A program made the position numbers and the translations under genes. Shown in pieces: positions 50,173 through 62,787 of a stretch of 64,000 nucleotides of DNA. Each line of letters opens with the position of its first letter. The stretch's first letter is position 1. The notes beneath the pieces are model-generated. The model was not told the DNA's origin. It did not search any database and saw nothing but the letters and a program-made list of their open reading frames with translations. The DNA lies in contig NC_084469.1 of NCBI RefSeq assembly GCF_027409185.1, positions 35,144,293 through 35,208,292 of the forward strand, written 5' to 3'. This DNA is from Cynocephalus volans (lineage: Eukaryota; Chordata; Mammalia; Dermoptera; Cynocephalidae).

Positions 50173-51393
50173 TCAGCCAGCCCGGGCGGAGAAGAAGGGC
50201 AGAGAGCGAACGTAGGAGTCCAATCGAGAGCGGAAGAGCTCACTCTGCACAGTTTGGCCCAGAGGGCACAAGGGATTCTTCACCACCAGCTCCACGTATA
50301 GCTGTGGAGAGGGAGGATGTTAGAGCCAGGCTTTGGACACTTCTTGTTTTCAACCCCAAACCTTAGGAGTGTGTGAATGCACAAGCAACAATGGCTGGGA
50401 AGCAAGACCTCTCTGAGGGGAACTGGTGGTGGGAGTGTTTAAGGATCTAAAAGCCCCTAAGAAAACTCTGAATTCAATAGAGATATAATACGCTAGGATT
50501 AAGGCGGTGTCTTGGGGCTCTGGCTGTGGCCATAGCTATTAAGGAGCTCTGTGGGAAGGGTCCCCGGGGCTGGCACTGACCGAACTGTAGATGTGGTGGA
50601 GCACATCTCGGATGGGTCCCACGCCCAAGTCAGTATTCATGACAACCTTGATCCCAGTGGGCGTCTCGTAGTAATGGAGTTTGTAACGGCTAGTTTGGAA
50701 GGCCAGGAAGCCGTCCTTCCTGCAGAAATGAGGAGGAGGTTAAAGAATGGGAGTGGGATCTCTCTCAAAGAGATCCTTCTGATCCCCTCAAGGTCGCCTC
50801 CCTCTTCCTCTATGGTTTGTAGGAGGCTGGTTGAGTAAAGACACCGCCCATCCTCGCCCCTCAATTTAGCCCCGCCCCCAACCTCTCAACTTTCAGACCT
50901 TCCCCACCCCCGTTCCTGTCAGCTCCAGCACTCCGCTCTGGACTCAGTCTCTCTCTAAAGTCCCCGTCTCCTCTCTAGGCGCCAATGCCCGCTTCCACTC
51001 GAGTAAATTTTCCCCACCCCCAGATTCCCAAGGCTAGCTCTCCTCTCAGCATCCCCTCTGATTCCGCGTACATGTCTAGCGGGGACATCTTGCTGACAAA
51101 CGAGCGTATAGAGAAGAGCATCCCGTACATCAGCTTGTACTCCTGGAGGGAGAAGGGCAGAGTTAGCTCTCGGTTGCTGAGGGAGACGGGGTGGGGTAGG
51201 AACAAGTCGGGGTTTCGAGAGGAGGGGCTGGGCTGGTACTATGTGTGTTTGGAGATGCGAGGTCACCCGGGCTGCACCGGGGCCCTCTCATCACCTCCTC
51301 CTTGGGGATCCCCGCTTGCTTCTTGCGGTGCCACTCGCTGTAGTGCAGACAAACTCCATTCCGGTCAAACAGGTACAGGTTGTGGACAGTCAT
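50173..51393 (-). CDS. TRAPPC1: TRAPPC1, trafficking protein particle complex subunit 1
   Basis: Core longin-like subunit (yeast Bet5) of TRAPP complexes, which tether ER-to-Golgi vesicles and act as Rab1 exchange factors. Four exons on the minus strand: 51,393-51,295; 51,142-51,072; 50,719-50,581; 50,301-50,173. They total 438 bp, 145 aa, the human length. It starts MTVHNLYLFDRNGVCLHYSE, has the SEWHRKK and KLMYGMLFSIRSFVSK segments of the longin fold, and ends RSLPFFSARAG with TGA. All joins keep frame, although the exon 2 (gtacgc) and exon 3 (gtcagt) donors are not optimal. Head to head with CNTROB across a CpG promoter. Confidence 0.96.
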
Positions 51394-51419
51394 CTGTAGG
51401 GCAGGGAGTGTGAGCCTCG

Positions 51420-51800
51420 CCGCGGTACCTCCCCCACTCCGTGCGCCCGGGTTCTCGGCGCGAAGGTGGGGACCCCACCCCCAGACTCGCCGGAACTGCT
51501 CCGAGTGCCCGTCACGAGCCACTTCCGGTTTTCGCGGAGCCCCGCCCCAGCAGGTCCTTACACGGCAACTGCGGAGTATAATCCCACCCCAGTACGTCTC
51601 TTCAGACTCCGCCTCCCTCCGTTAGCCAATCCGTGGCCGCCGGGACCGCGCACGCGCGCCCTGGCTCTCGGGTTCTGGAGACTTTACGAGCGGCAGGGAT
51701 CGTGGTCTCGCGCACAAGTGACGTCATCGAGACGAGAGGCGGGGCTGCGGGCGGTGGGCGGGAGGCTGCCAACGGTTTTGAGTGTGCAGGACAGCGCGAA
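51420..51800. promoter_or_regulatory. Bidirectional CpG promoter of TRAPPC1 and CNTROB
   Basis: Between divergent genes. Visible sites: ETS/GABP type ACTTCCGGTT (51,521-51,530), CCAAT (51,626-51,630), a full NRF1 palindrome CGCGCACGCGCG (51,647-51,658) and a perfect CRE TGACGTCA (51,719-51,726), with GC boxes near 51,540 and 51,745. No TATA box. ETS, NRF1 and CRE together are typical of bidirectional housekeeping promoters. Confidence 0.75.
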
Positions 51801-52627
51801 AGCGGAGTATACGTCTTTTCGGACCAGGGCTCAAGGGAGGGGGGCAATCCCTTGTCCTTGGCAAAATTGGGGGCTGAGGACTGCAGGTGTGGAGAGTAGT
51901 CAGACGGGGTGGTTGCGGTGGATCTCAGGCTAGGCTTGAGGGCGGTGTGCTTTTTAGGGACGTCCGAGGCCGTGACTGAGGGTTCACAGGTTTCTTTTGG
52001 GGCGGTTGAGGGAGGGATTCTAGGGAGCCCTGCTATGGCTTTCTTGCCAGGAGGAGTCGGAGGGGATATACAGGGGGGTTGATCCTGGGTAGAACGGGTG
52101 AAGTGGGCGGGGAGCGCGGGGCCTGAGGTTCCTGCCTCTCTCAGGACTGGAGCCAGTTGAGGGACAAATAAGGCAGCTGGACAGAAACTTGGCTCCTGGT
52201 GGATTTGGGTTCGTTTCGGTTTGCACGTTCTGGGAGTGAGAATTTAAGAGCTCATGCCCAGGGATAACCTGTGCCTCGGTTGATCTGCAGCTTCCAGCAC
52301 TCCTAGTTAGGAAGAGGAACTTCAGTGGTCCTGTTGCCCACAGTAGGTCTTCTCTCCCCACCCCCTCTGCGCTGCACCTCCTTTTCCGCCGTTCCCAGGA
52401 ACTGGAGAGAGGAATGCTTTTGCCTTCTTCCATGGCCTCTGGAACCCGTAGGAACCTTTCCTCTAACCAGAAAACCTTGGTACCCTTATTCACCAAGGAT
52501 CCTTGGCGTGGAATCTTCCTCCCTTCTCCCAAATCTTTCTCTGTGAACTTTTCCCACTGGACTCTCCTAAAGCAGAACTAGGAGTTCCCAGCTTTTTGCT
52601 GTCTCCAATTGTCTATTCCCTGTACTC
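51800..52627 (+). other. CNTROB 5' UTR / first-intron region
   Basis: Lies between the shared promoter and the CNTROB start codon and should hold the noncoding 5' exon(s) of CNTROB. Exact borders are not evident. Frames on either strand here do not look like proteins. Confidence 0.45.
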
Positions 52628-55600
52628 ATGGCAACAACAGCTACGAGCCCCAGTTCACCTCTTCGGTCCGAGGACCTCCTGAGTGATTCATCAGAACCCC
52701 CGGGGCTAAATCAGGTGTCATCTGAGGTGACTTCCCAACTCTATGCTTCTTTGCGCCTCAGCCGACAGGCAGAGGCCACAGCCCGAGCCCAGCTGCATTT
52801 ACCCTCCACCTCCCCACCTCCTCATGAGGTGTTAGATTGCTTGGCCCAGGAGCTGAGTGGCAGCTTGTCAGTCGGATTGGAGAACAACTTGAAGAAAAAG
52901 GTAAGGGAGGTGTGTTTTGGGGACCTCTATCTAGGGTATTAGACACCAGAGTCTTAGGACTGGGGGTGGTAAAAGAAAGAATTGCTGAAATTTGAACTCC
53001 TATTGTTGGATTTCAAATTCCCTTTAATTACATCATTAGTCATGCTTATTCTTGGGAGCAAATGTTTATGAGGGAGAGCGTGACCTGGGACACCATAATT
53101 TGGAAAATTGTCAAACTTTCTAGAGTTTTTTGTCAGAGACACCTGCGCTGTGAGGTATATTGGTGGTACTGGGACCTGGGCTCTGGAAGTGGGGATAAGG
53201 TTTCTTGGTCCCAAAAGGGGACTAGGGACTTAAGGAAAGCAGCAAAATATGCTAAGATTCTTTCAGCCCAAAACTATTTTGATTGTATGGCTCAAAATTT
53301 GGGCATGTAAATCATTAAAATATGGTTTAATCAATTATACATATTACAGGGAAGATAGGTATTGGTGTTAGATAGAAAAGGTCTTATAATCAATTTGCAG
53401 ACTAGTTAGGTCTTCTAGAATTTGAAAACTGATAGCCATGGACTATACAGTCTTTAGATAGGGTATTTGCTCTTTAGTTGGCAAGAATCACCACCAGTCT
53501 TTTATACCTGCCTAATTAATTAATTTACACTATCTTTCGGCTTCTGGAGGCATTTGGGTTTCTGACTCAAGGTTAAGACATCCCCTGTTGTGTCCGTTTT
53601 GTTTTTCTTGCTTTCCCAGGTGCTGGAGGAAAAGTCTGCCCTCCAGACTTTTCCAGGATATAGATTACGTAGATTTCATCTGATTTTCATGTGGCTTTTT
53701 TTTAGGATGGTTCTAAGCATATCTTTGAGATGGAAAATGTTCGGGGTCAACTCCAGACTATACTTCAAACCTCACGTGATACGGCCTATCGTAAGTAAAT
53801 CCCTTCCCTAGAACTATGAAGGAGAACCTAGATTTAAGGGGTGGGAGAAAGTGGAGAGAGGAAACAGAGAGAAAAACCTAGCCCTCAGAGACAAGAGATT
53901 TCAGGAGAAAAGGCTCCCATTCTTTGGGAGAAGGGGTGAAAGAATGGGGAAAGTAGAAAGAAAGGGCTTCTCCTCCCTTCTCCTTCAAATGGTCCCTGTT
54001 CCCATCCTGACCTGACCCTGACTGTGGGGTCCCTCTGGCTGCCTGCAGGGTATCCCCTCACTCCAGGTGCTGGCTCAGAGAGACGGGAAGAGGACTCCTT
54101 TGACAGTGACAGCACAGCCACCTTACTCAAGTGAGTTCTGCTTGGGGTTCTCCTAATTGCTTGCTTTCTTGGAAATCTAAGTATTTTGTTCCTCAGTTCT
54201 CTGTTTATTGCTTTGGTACCTCTTAAAGACCTAAGAAGCTTGTCACTTAGGTTTTAGTTTTCATCCTTTCTATCTTCTATTCCCTTTACTCCTTCAGGAA
54301 CATGGGCATTTGCTATCTAGTACTTGGCTTTCTTTCAACCTCCAGTCCTTCCCTCATAAGAGTTAGTTTATTTCTGCTGAGACCTTTATAAAGGCAGGGA
54401 GTGTGGTATAGAGGAAGGAGCATTATAGGGTGACTCACAGATCCTCATGCTATTAAATGGGTCTATCACTACCTATCTTTGTGACTTTGGGCAAGTCTCT
54501 TGCTCTTTCTGGGTCTCAGTTTCCTCATTTGTAAAATATCATGGTTGGATGAGTGGATCTCAAAAGCTTTCTCAACCCTAACATTCTCTACTTGGTTTGC
54601 TCAGCACCCGGCCCCTGCAAGATTTATCTCCATCTAGCTCAGCCCAAGCCCTGGAGGAGTTGTTTCCCCGGTACACCAGCCTTCGGCCAGGGCTCCCACT
54701 CAATCCTCCGGATTTTCAGGGTCTGAGAGATGCACTGGATTCAGAGCATACCCGCCGTAAGGTGAGATACAAAGGGTTCCTTTTGAAAGGAGCAAAGATT
54801 AGAGATAGGGGACTTGAGGTCTGGCTGGTTAGCTCAGTTGGTTAGAGCGCAGCCTTATAATACCAAGGTCATGGGTTTGGATCCCTGTACCCGCTAACTG
54901 CAAAAAAAAAAAAAAAAAAGAAAGAAAGAAATTAGGGGACTTCAGTGCTGAAAAGTGCTGAAGGTTAAGAGCTGAAAACTGGGACTTTGCTCAAATGTTC
55001 CTTCAGGAAGGCCTCCTTTAGCATTCTAATATGGCACTCTCTCCCCTCCAGGTAGTCAGTCAGATCACTCTGTTATTTCTTTCATATAACTTATCACTCA
55101 GATATATCTTGTTTGTTTCTCTCCCTTGAAATCTAAACTCCATGAGGGTCAGTACCTTGTCTTGCTCAGCACTGGCTCCCTAAAGTCTAGTATATATATA
55201 CCTAACACATAGAAACACTTCATAAGCATTTGTTGATTGAATAATGAACTTTGCTAGCTTCTGCAAAGATATGTAGCTATTGATGATATAAGGAGGTTTA
55301 TCTCTGTGAACCTCAGCCTTAATGTCAGAAGAGAACAGAGAGATGAACAAGGCAGAGATAAAAGTAAAAATCATTGATTGTTATTCTTGGAACCTTCTCT
55401 TCTTCTATTTTAAACTGTTTGGACATGAATGAAAGGCTTTCTCTTTATCCTTGCTATGTTTAATCATTGTCTCCAGTGAGCTTCTTAAGGCAGGAGTAAC
55501 TTCCCACACTTAGCCATGTGAGTTGCTGCACCTCTGCCAAAAGGTTTATGGGAATTTCTCTCAGGAGATCTAGGAAAGGAAAGAGTCTGGAAACTAGGGA

Positions 55601-58395
55601 CCTACTTCGTGAGAAGGTAAAGGAAGGTGTTAGAGGTCTCAGGCCTCAAGGTTCCTGCTCCAGATTTCCTGATTCTACATCTCCCAACCAATTCTGTTCT
55701 TGGGACCTAGGCTCTCTGTCTGCAGCCCATTTCCCCCTAGAAGAGCTGGAAGTTTGGTACTGTGGTCAGACTAAAGATGGGCAATACCCAGACTCTTTAT
55801 CCTTCTTCCCAGCATTGTGAGCGCCATATTCAGAGCCTGCAGACCCGAGTGTTAGAGCTACAGCAGCAGTTAGCCGTGGCTGTGGCTGCCGATCGCAAGA
55901 AAGATATCATGATTGAACAACTGGACAAGGTGCCAGGGAAGCAAAATGTGGGTGGGTCTCTCCATGGAGAATATTAAGGGATAGTAAGTAAGGGAGTGGC
56001 AAGCCAATATTTCTTTGTGCCTGCTAAGAGCTAGGGTAAGGGGTTGTTTTACTGACTGTTGGGAGAAGGCGGTTGTTGACCTTGCTCCTGTGGGTAGAAA
56101 GAGGGCAAAAAAGTTAATTTTGAAATTCCATCTTACTTGCGTTTCCTGAGACCCTGGCCCGTGTGGTGGAGGGCTGGAACCGGCATGAGGCTGAGCGGAC
56201 AGAGGTGCTTCGGGGACTTCAAGAGGAACGCCAGGTGGCAGAACTCACCAGAAGCAAGCAGCAGGAGGTGGGCAACCTGGATCATGTGGCATTAGAACTT
56301 AAATCACAGATCTCTAGATGGAAAGGGGTAGAAATATCTCTGGAATTAGAGGTCCCAACAAATTGACCTTGATCTTGCAGCAGCTGTCTGACAATTTTTC
56401 TCATCCCCTTGTTCCTCTTCCTCACTGTTTCTGCTGTCAGACTTCAGTTGTTGATGTCTTCTTGGTTTTCTCCACACCGTGCAGTCTTCTCTTTGGCCCC
56501 CAAGTCATTTAGTTAACTCTGAAGTTTCAATTTTCATTGTTAATGCTTTTTGAAGTATAGTATGTAGACATTTCCCTCAGTTGCTCTGTCTTATGTTCCT
56601 CTCTCCCTGAAAGACAGTAACCCGCCTAGAACAAAGTCTTTCTGAGGCCATGGAGGCCCTGAATCGTGAGCAGGAAAGTGCCAGACTGCAGCAACGGGAA
56701 AGGGAGACACTGGTGAGAAGACGGGCTGGGTTAATTTCATCAGAGGCTGTTAATTCTAGAGAGCTATGGGCTATTGGTGGTATTGTGGGATTTACGGTTT
56801 GAGTTGCCCCAGGGCAGTGTTTCCCAAAACATGTTCCTTAGAATACTGGTTCTGCTAGATATTCTACAAAAACAGGTTTTGTCACCAAGTAAGTTTCAGA
56901 GACTCTGTAAATTGTATCCTCATTAGAACATTAGAATAATCTGGGGAATTATGTTAAAATACAGTATAGATTTCTGGAAGCCATTCCCAGACTTTTGATG
57001 ATGGGGTTGGGGAACCCAAATATTTTTAGAAATTTTCTAAGTGATTTTGTTCAGCCTGGTTTGTGAACTCTGGTCTAGAGCATAGCTGAAAGATGTATGG
57101 GGTGAGACTCAAGTTTCTTTGAGCTAAAATGATAAGATGATTATCCATATGAGTTAGTAACTAGTTTTGGCACTTGTTGTATGCATGACGCATGCTTGCT
57201 ACCTGCATGCTGGTACTAGTTGTCTCAACAGGCTACATCCAGCAGTGCTGATGATTGTTGCTGCTTGACTAGTTCATGATTGTAGGCTGGATTTTCTAAT
57301 GTTTGTGGAATTTCTTTTGATGATGATGAGGATAGCTATTGGGTAATGAATACTTACTATGTACCAGACACTGTGCTAAATTCTTCACAAATGCTTTTTA
57401 CTTTAATCCTCACATGGTAGACTCTTATTATCTCCATTTTGCAAATAAGGATGTGTGCCTAAGTACGGATAGTAAATGACAGAACTAGGATTCTAAGTGG
57501 GATTTGAATCCTGGTCTACCTAACTCTGGAACAGGAGCTCTTATCTACTATATTATAATACTGTGAGCTTGTCAACTGTTATATTTTTAATGTGCATAAT
57601 TCTCAGTGGGCACATTGTATGGGCAGGCTGCTAAGGATCTTGGTTTTTTCCCTGGGGCTTTAGGAAGAGGAAAGGCAAGCTCTGACCCTGAGCTTGGAGG
57701 TAGAACAGCAACGGTGCCAGGCCCTGCAGGAAGAACGGGATGAGGCTCGGGCTCGGCAACTCAGTGAGCATCGACAGTTGGAGACACTTCAGGTTGCCCT
57801 AGAAGAAGAACGGCAGACTTGGGCCCAGCAAGAACACCAGCTTAAGGAATGCTACCAGGCACTGAAAGAGGAGAGCCAGGCTCAGTTGGAAAGGGAGAAG
57901 GTAAAGACAGCAGTTGGAAGAGTTGGGGAATGGGAAACAGATGAAAGGCAAAATAATTCAGTGGAATGGGATGTCAGAATATGGGACATATATAGGGAAC
58001 AGGGATGGAGAGTGAAGAGTTATACATGGGAGACAAGGTTGAGAGTGTAGGGCCAGCAGGAAGGGCTGTGGGCACCACATACATGGAAGGCCAGAGAGTG
58101 AGATTAAATAGGGATGGAAAATAGGACAAATGGGAGAATAGAGAGAAGCAGCTTGAGTTTTAGGGTATGAGAGGATGAATTGGGGGAATAGAGATAACCA
58201 GGAGATAGAAAGTGAGGTATGTACTTAAGTTTGACTTCCCTTTTTTAGGGGAACAGCCAGAGGGAGGCCCAGGCAGCCCGAGAGGCCCAACAGCAGTTGG
58301 CACTGGTGCAGTCTGAGGTGCGGCGGTTAGAAGGAGAGCTGGATATAGCTCGAAGAGAGAGAGATACGCTGCAGCTGGAAATGAGTTTGGTGCAG
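52628..58395 (+). CDS. CNTROB: CNTROB (centrobin), first nine coding exons, 3' part outside window
   Basis: Daughter-centriole protein needed for centriole duplication and elongation. Coding exons: 52,628-52,900; 53,706-53,790; 54,049-54,130; 54,605-54,761; 55,813-55,929; 56,151-56,267; 56,614-56,712; 57,664-57,900; 58,249-58,395. They give 438 residues; human centrobin is about 903. It starts MATTATSPSSPLRSEDLLSD. From about residue 200 it is nearly continuous Glu/Gln/Arg/Leu coiled coil (HCERHIQSLQTRVLELQQQL; NREQESARLQQRERETLEEE). All joins are in frame. The last exon here ends LQLEMSLVQ at donor gtcagg; no later exon was found before the window edge, so the gene is cut off. Confidence 0.95.
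54400..54570 (+). repeat. MIR fragment in CNTROB intron 3
   Basis: 'gactttgggcaagtctcttg' and 'ctcagtttcctcatttgtaa' are MIR core phrases. Confidence 0.75.
54820..54918 (+). repeat. Monomeric tRNA-Ile-like SINE in CNTROB intron 4
   Basis: 'ctggctggttagctcagttg' A-box side, 'gggtttggatccctgtaccc' B-box side, poly-A. 'aggggactt' flanks both ends. Confidence 0.9.
55060..55250 (+). repeat. L2 3'-end fragment in CNTROB intron 4
   Basis: 'aaactccatgagggtcagta' then 'acctaacacatagaaacact' and 'catttgttgattgaataatg', the L2 3' end order. Confidence 0.65.
56812..57085. mobile_element. hAT (MER5/MER20-like) DNA transposon remnants in CNTROB intron 7
   Basis: Starts 'cagggcagtgtttcccaaaa' and ends 'ggtttgtgaactctggtcta', with inner 'attagaataatctggggaat'. 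Probably one or two old non-autonomous elements; family not certain. Confidence 0.5.
57320..57560 (-). repeat. MIR, antisense, in CNTROB intron 7
   Basis: The complement order is clear: 'tactatgtaccagacactgt', 'ctccattttgcaaataagga', 'gatttgaatcctggtctacc'. Confidence 0.8.
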
Positions 58396-58909
58396 GTCAG
58401 GAGGCACATGGTTCTTGAGGTGTTTTAATAGTTGAGAGAAGTAGGTCTGAGGCAGAGTGACTTAGGAGTCGTGACAGACACTCCCATTTCAAGTTTTTGG
58501 GGTTATTTCATCAACAGTTTCTAAGTAGTATGAGTAGTATTCTGTCTTAAACTCAGAACCATTTCTCAGTGAGTAACAGCTTTCCACAATTTGTCAGACT
58601 GACCTAGTGTTACTTTAGGAGTGAATAGACTTAAATCTATTAAAGATACCTTATATTATTTTAAGAGAGATGACACTTAGTGTGTTGGCTGTATAAGCAC
58701 GTATATTGAGTGTATGTCAAAACTTTTGACAGAGACCTGATTCCAATCATAACAGTCTGCTTTGTAATTCTCATTACTTAAATAACTTTGTATTAATCCC
58801 CCTGGCTAGGTCAGGAACCCAGGAGGGCAATGATTCTTTTATTTACTTATGAAATTCCCATAACAGCACATGACCTGGCACAGAATAGTACTCAAAAATT
58901 GGTTGTCAG

Positions 58910-59084
58910 GGCCGGCCCCATGGCGCACTCGGGAGAGTGCGGCACTGGGGGTGCAGCAACGCTCCCGCCGCGGGTTCGGATCCTATATAGGACTGGCCGG
59001 TGCGCTCACTGGCTGAGCGCGGTGCGGGCGACACCACACCAAGGGTTGCAATCCCTTTACCGGTCATGAACAAAGACAGAAAAA
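58910..59084 (+). repeat. Two-unit tRNA-derived SINE with perfect TSD
   Basis: Starts GGCCGGCCCCATGGCGCACT, with units joined at GGCCGGTGCGCTCACTGGCT. A perfect 16-bp duplication aaaaattggttgtcag stands at 58,894-58,909 and 59,085-59,100. Confidence 0.95.
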
Positions 59085-59169
59085 AAAAATTGGTTGTCAG
59101 ATATTAGACTTTGAAAAACACTTTACCTATCACATTGAATTTTAAATCCAAATTAGTCAGACCTATGGA

Positions 59170-59397
59170 ATAGAGTAGATGTTGGCAAACTTTCTGTAAA
59201 GGGCCAGACAGTTAAATATTTTTAGATTTGTGGGTTGTACAGTCTCAGTTGCAACTACTCATTTCTGCTGTTATACCACAGAAAGGGCAGTGGACAGTAA
59301 ATAAACAAATGAGCATGACCATGTTCCAATAAAACTTTATTTACAAAAATAAGCAGTGGATTGCCGAATTGGGCTGTAGTTTGCTGATACCTGGAAT
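59170..59397. mobile_element. Non-autonomous hAT-type DNA transposon remnant
   Basis: Left end 'gttggcaaactttctgtaaa' and right end 'tagtttgctgatacc' are inverted partners. The middle has 'ccaataaaactttatttaca'. A common mammalian element of the Charlie/MER group; exact name not assigned. Confidence 0.65.
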
Positions 59398-59439
59398 AGA
59401 GTAAAGGGTTGGAGAGAATTCTGTTCTAGTCCATGATGG

Positions 59440-59560
59440 AGGTACAGCATTGAAGAGGAAAGAGCACTGGATTGTTAGGTCAGGACACTCAGTTCTACAT
59501 CTTAACTAGAATTTTGACCTTTATGAGCCTTTGTTTTTATGTGTAAAATGTTCTAAGTGT
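59440..59560 (+). repeat. MIR fragment
   Basis: 'aagagcactggattgttagg' and 'gagcctttgtttttatgtgt' suggest a diverged MIR. Confidence 0.45.
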
Positions 59561-59739
59561 GAATTGATGAGTTTCTGAGAGCAAGTCAGTCTGAGAGACT
59601 TTGTTCCTAGTTAATAGTTGACTGAAAGGGGTACCCAATTTCTGGGCCAGTGAGACCAGTGTTTGAAAAAACACACTCCTTTTACTTTCCATCTAGCTCA
59701 TTAAATTGGAGGACTGACTGCAGGGAAACTAATTTATCA

Positions 59740-60700
59740 TTGTGAGCCTGTTACACCTCTCGCTGTGTGATGAAGACACAAAAAAGATTATTCAAAGCAA
59801 TAAGAGTGCAACAAGAAGCCCAAAGGGACTGCACCACAGCAACTCCTCTGTTAGAAGGAGAAACTGGGTACAGCCCCGAGTCGGTTTTTGCTTCAGTTTT
59901 TATTGTAAGGACAATGAAATTACAGGAAAAGAACAGATGGTTAATCAATCATAGTAAGAACATAAAGAAATTGGCTATGTAACAATCTTCATCCAAACAG
60001 GCATGGTTCAAAATAGTTTAATCAATATACCATTAAAAGAGTCATAAATCTAAGCCATGTGACATGCAAGAGAAACAGTAAGATAATCAGTAAAGTAAGT
60101 GCCTGACTTCTTAAGAAACTTAAAGAAATAGCCTAAAGCAAAATGTGGAACAATCCCCGTGTACTAACTAATCTAGCAAAACATCCTTGGAAATCTTAAC
60201 TCACATATTTTCCCATCATTTAAGTTTTGTTGTATTAAGAGTTATTGCTGTCAGAACAATCCCTGTTTTGTTTCTGTTCTCTTGTTCACATTAAAGGCTT
60301 TAAACCTGTGTAAGTTTCCTTCTCACAAAATCTTCCAGTGAACCCATTATATTAACAATCAGTGTATACAATTACTTACCTAAATAGTGATTAGAATTGA
60401 TTCAGTGGGCTCTTGCCCCCTGTCTGAGGACTTTTGTCCCATACATGCATTACCTAAAAACCGTATACTAAAAATCAACTGAGACTCAACATATACTTGA
60501 TTAGAATTGATTTGGTGGGCTCTTGCCCTCTAACTGTGGGCTCTTAGCCTCCTATTTGAGACTTTTGTCCCATACATGCATTACCTAAAAACCCTATCTA
60601 ATAATCAAATAGGAATCAAGATTTCTAACCCTCTACAGGAGCCATGGGTAAAGGCATTAGTAAATAATTCAGTAGCCATTTTAGGCTACTGTGACCCCAT
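59740..60700. repeat. LTR-like or unclassified repeat with internal direct repeat
   Basis: Starts 'tgagcctgttacacctc' and is unlike the surrounding L1. Holds two imperfect copies of a roughly 110-bp unit: 60,390-60,497 and 60,498-60,607, both with 'gattagaattgatt', 'gtgggctcttgccc' and 'cccatacatgcattacctaa'. Tandem units of this kind are common in LTRs. No retroviral gene was seen. Confidence 0.4.
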
Positions 60701-61199
60701 GAACTGGTTCTAGCTGTGTGTGTGTATGTGTGCACACATAATTATTATTCTCATTTCAATTCATTAAGCCTGTTGAGCAGCTCCTCTATGTAAGCTTTGT
60801 GCTAGGAGCTGGGAATAGTCCTGGCTGACAAGGAGCTCACCAGCTAGATGGGGAGTTTATCTAGTACACACATTTTTGTGTGGCTGTGACTTTAGTAGAC
60901 TCAAAGTATACACATTTTTGAAATAGTATGATGAGCACAATAATTGAGCATAAGGAGAACTACTTGTTACTCTGATGTCATCTTAGTGAAGTATTCTACA
61001 AACACACTAAGTAAAATTTGGACCTTCTGACAATCCTTCTTACTCTTTCCCTGTTTAATTTTTCTCTTTAGCAGTTATCACTGCCTAGTATACTACATAG
61101 TGTCCTTTTTTTTATCCTGTTGATTTTCTGTAAGGTCTAGGAGGGCAAGGATTTTTGTCTGCTCATTGTCGAGACTCCAACACTCAGAGTAGTGCCTGA

Positions 61200-62660
61200 T
61201 TTACAGTATTGTTCAGGTCCTCTATTTTCTTGTTGCTCTATAATTTATTGAAAATGGAGTATTGAAGTCTCCAACTATTATTGTAGAACTGTCTCCCTCT
61301 AATTCTGTCAGTTTTTTCTTCATATATTTTGGGGCTTTATTAAGTGCATGTATGTTCCTTATTGTTATATCTTATTTATTTAAACTTTTTTGACTTAACA
61401 TCTATTTTGTCTGATAATAATATAGCCACCCCAGATCTCTTGGTTACTATTTGCATGGAATATTATTTTCATCCTTTTGCTTTCAGCCTTTTTGTGTCTT
61501 TGTATCTAAAGTGAGTTTCTTGGACTGGCTGGGTAGCTAAGTTGTTTAGAACATGGTGCTGATAACAGCAACATGCAGAGTGGCCTGTACTGTGCTGGCC
61601 AGCCACCAAAAAAAAAAAGCAAAAAAAAAAAGCTGTAAAGTGAGTTTCTTGTAGACAGCATATAGATGGATTACGTGTTTTTTAAAATTCATTCTTCCAA
61701 TTTCTGCATCTTAATTGGAAAGTTAAGTCCATGTACATTTAAAGTCATTCTGATAAGAAAGGACATATTTCTGCCGTTTAGCTGTTTGTTTTCTGTATAT
61801 CTTATATGTTTTTGTTCCTTAATTCCTTCATTACTGCCTTTTTTTGTATTTCATTGATTTTTTCTTTTTGGAGTGAAGAAGGGAAACATTTTGATTGCCT
61901 TCTTTCCTTTTCTATATATTTTTAAAGTTATTTTCTTAGTGGTTACCTTAGGATTACAATTAGCATCTTAAAGTTACAACAACCTAGTTTGAATAATACC
62001 ACCGTTAGTTTCAATACTATACAAAAACTCCATTTGTATATATCTCCATCTCTCATCCTTCATATTGTTATTGCCAAAGATTTATAACTATTGTTTTATG
62101 CATTTGCCTTTTAACTCATATAGAAAAAAAGTAGTTGCAAACCAAAAGTACAGTAATACTGCCTTTTATATTTACCTATGTAGTGACCTTTACCAGTGTT
62201 CTTTATTTCATAATATGGCTTCAAGTCACTGTACAGTTTCATTTCAGTTTAGTCTTAAGGACTCCCTTTAACACTTCTTATTAGCTTTTGTTTATCTTGA
62301 AATGTCTAATTTCTCCTTCATTCGTGAAGAATTTCTTTGCCCAATATAGAATTCTTAGTTGACAAGTGAGAAATCAGGTGTTAGTCTTGTTGAGGATCCC
62401 TTGTAAATGGTGACTTGCTTTTCTCTTGCTGCTTTGAAGATTTTCTCTTTGCCTGTGGCTTTTGATAGGTTTTTTTGTTTGTTTCGTTTTTTAAAGATTT
62501 TAATTGACTTTATTTGTGATTCTAGAATCAGGCAACACCTCATTCTGTAAAGTAGAAGGAGTGTTCTATTTTTGACAATTTGACTACAATGTGTCTTAGT
62601 GTGGATCTTTTGAGTTTATCCTGCTTGGATGTATTGAGTTTCTTGGATGTATAGATTGAT
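61200..62660 (-). repeat. L1 fragment, antisense
   Basis: T-rich text with 'attgaagtctccaactatta', 'ctattttgtctgataataat' and 'gtttcttgtagacagcata', the reverse complement of L1 internal sequence. Decayed; interrupted by a SINE at 61,523. Confidence 0.75.
61523..61635 (+). repeat. Monomeric tRNA-Ile-like SINE inserted in L1, perfect TSD
   Basis: 'gactggctgggtagctaagt' body, A-rich tail. The L1 target taaagtgagtttcttg is duplicated at 61,507-61,522 and 61,636-61,651, which proves retroposition into the L1. Confidence 0.93.
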
Positions 62661-62681
62661 GTCTTTCACCAAATTTGGAAG

Positions 62682-62787
62682 GAAAAAAAATTTTATTTTG
62701 GTGGCTGTTTGGTATAGGGATTGAACCCTGGACCTTGGTGTTATCAACACCATGCTCTGACCAACTTATCTAACTGGCCAACCTTTG
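62682..62787 (-). repeat. Monomeric tRNA-Ile-like SINE, antisense
   Basis: 'ggggattgaaccctgg'-type reverse B box (here 'agggattgaaccctggacct') and 'gaccaacttatctaactggc' at the reversed A-box end. Confidence 0.85.
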
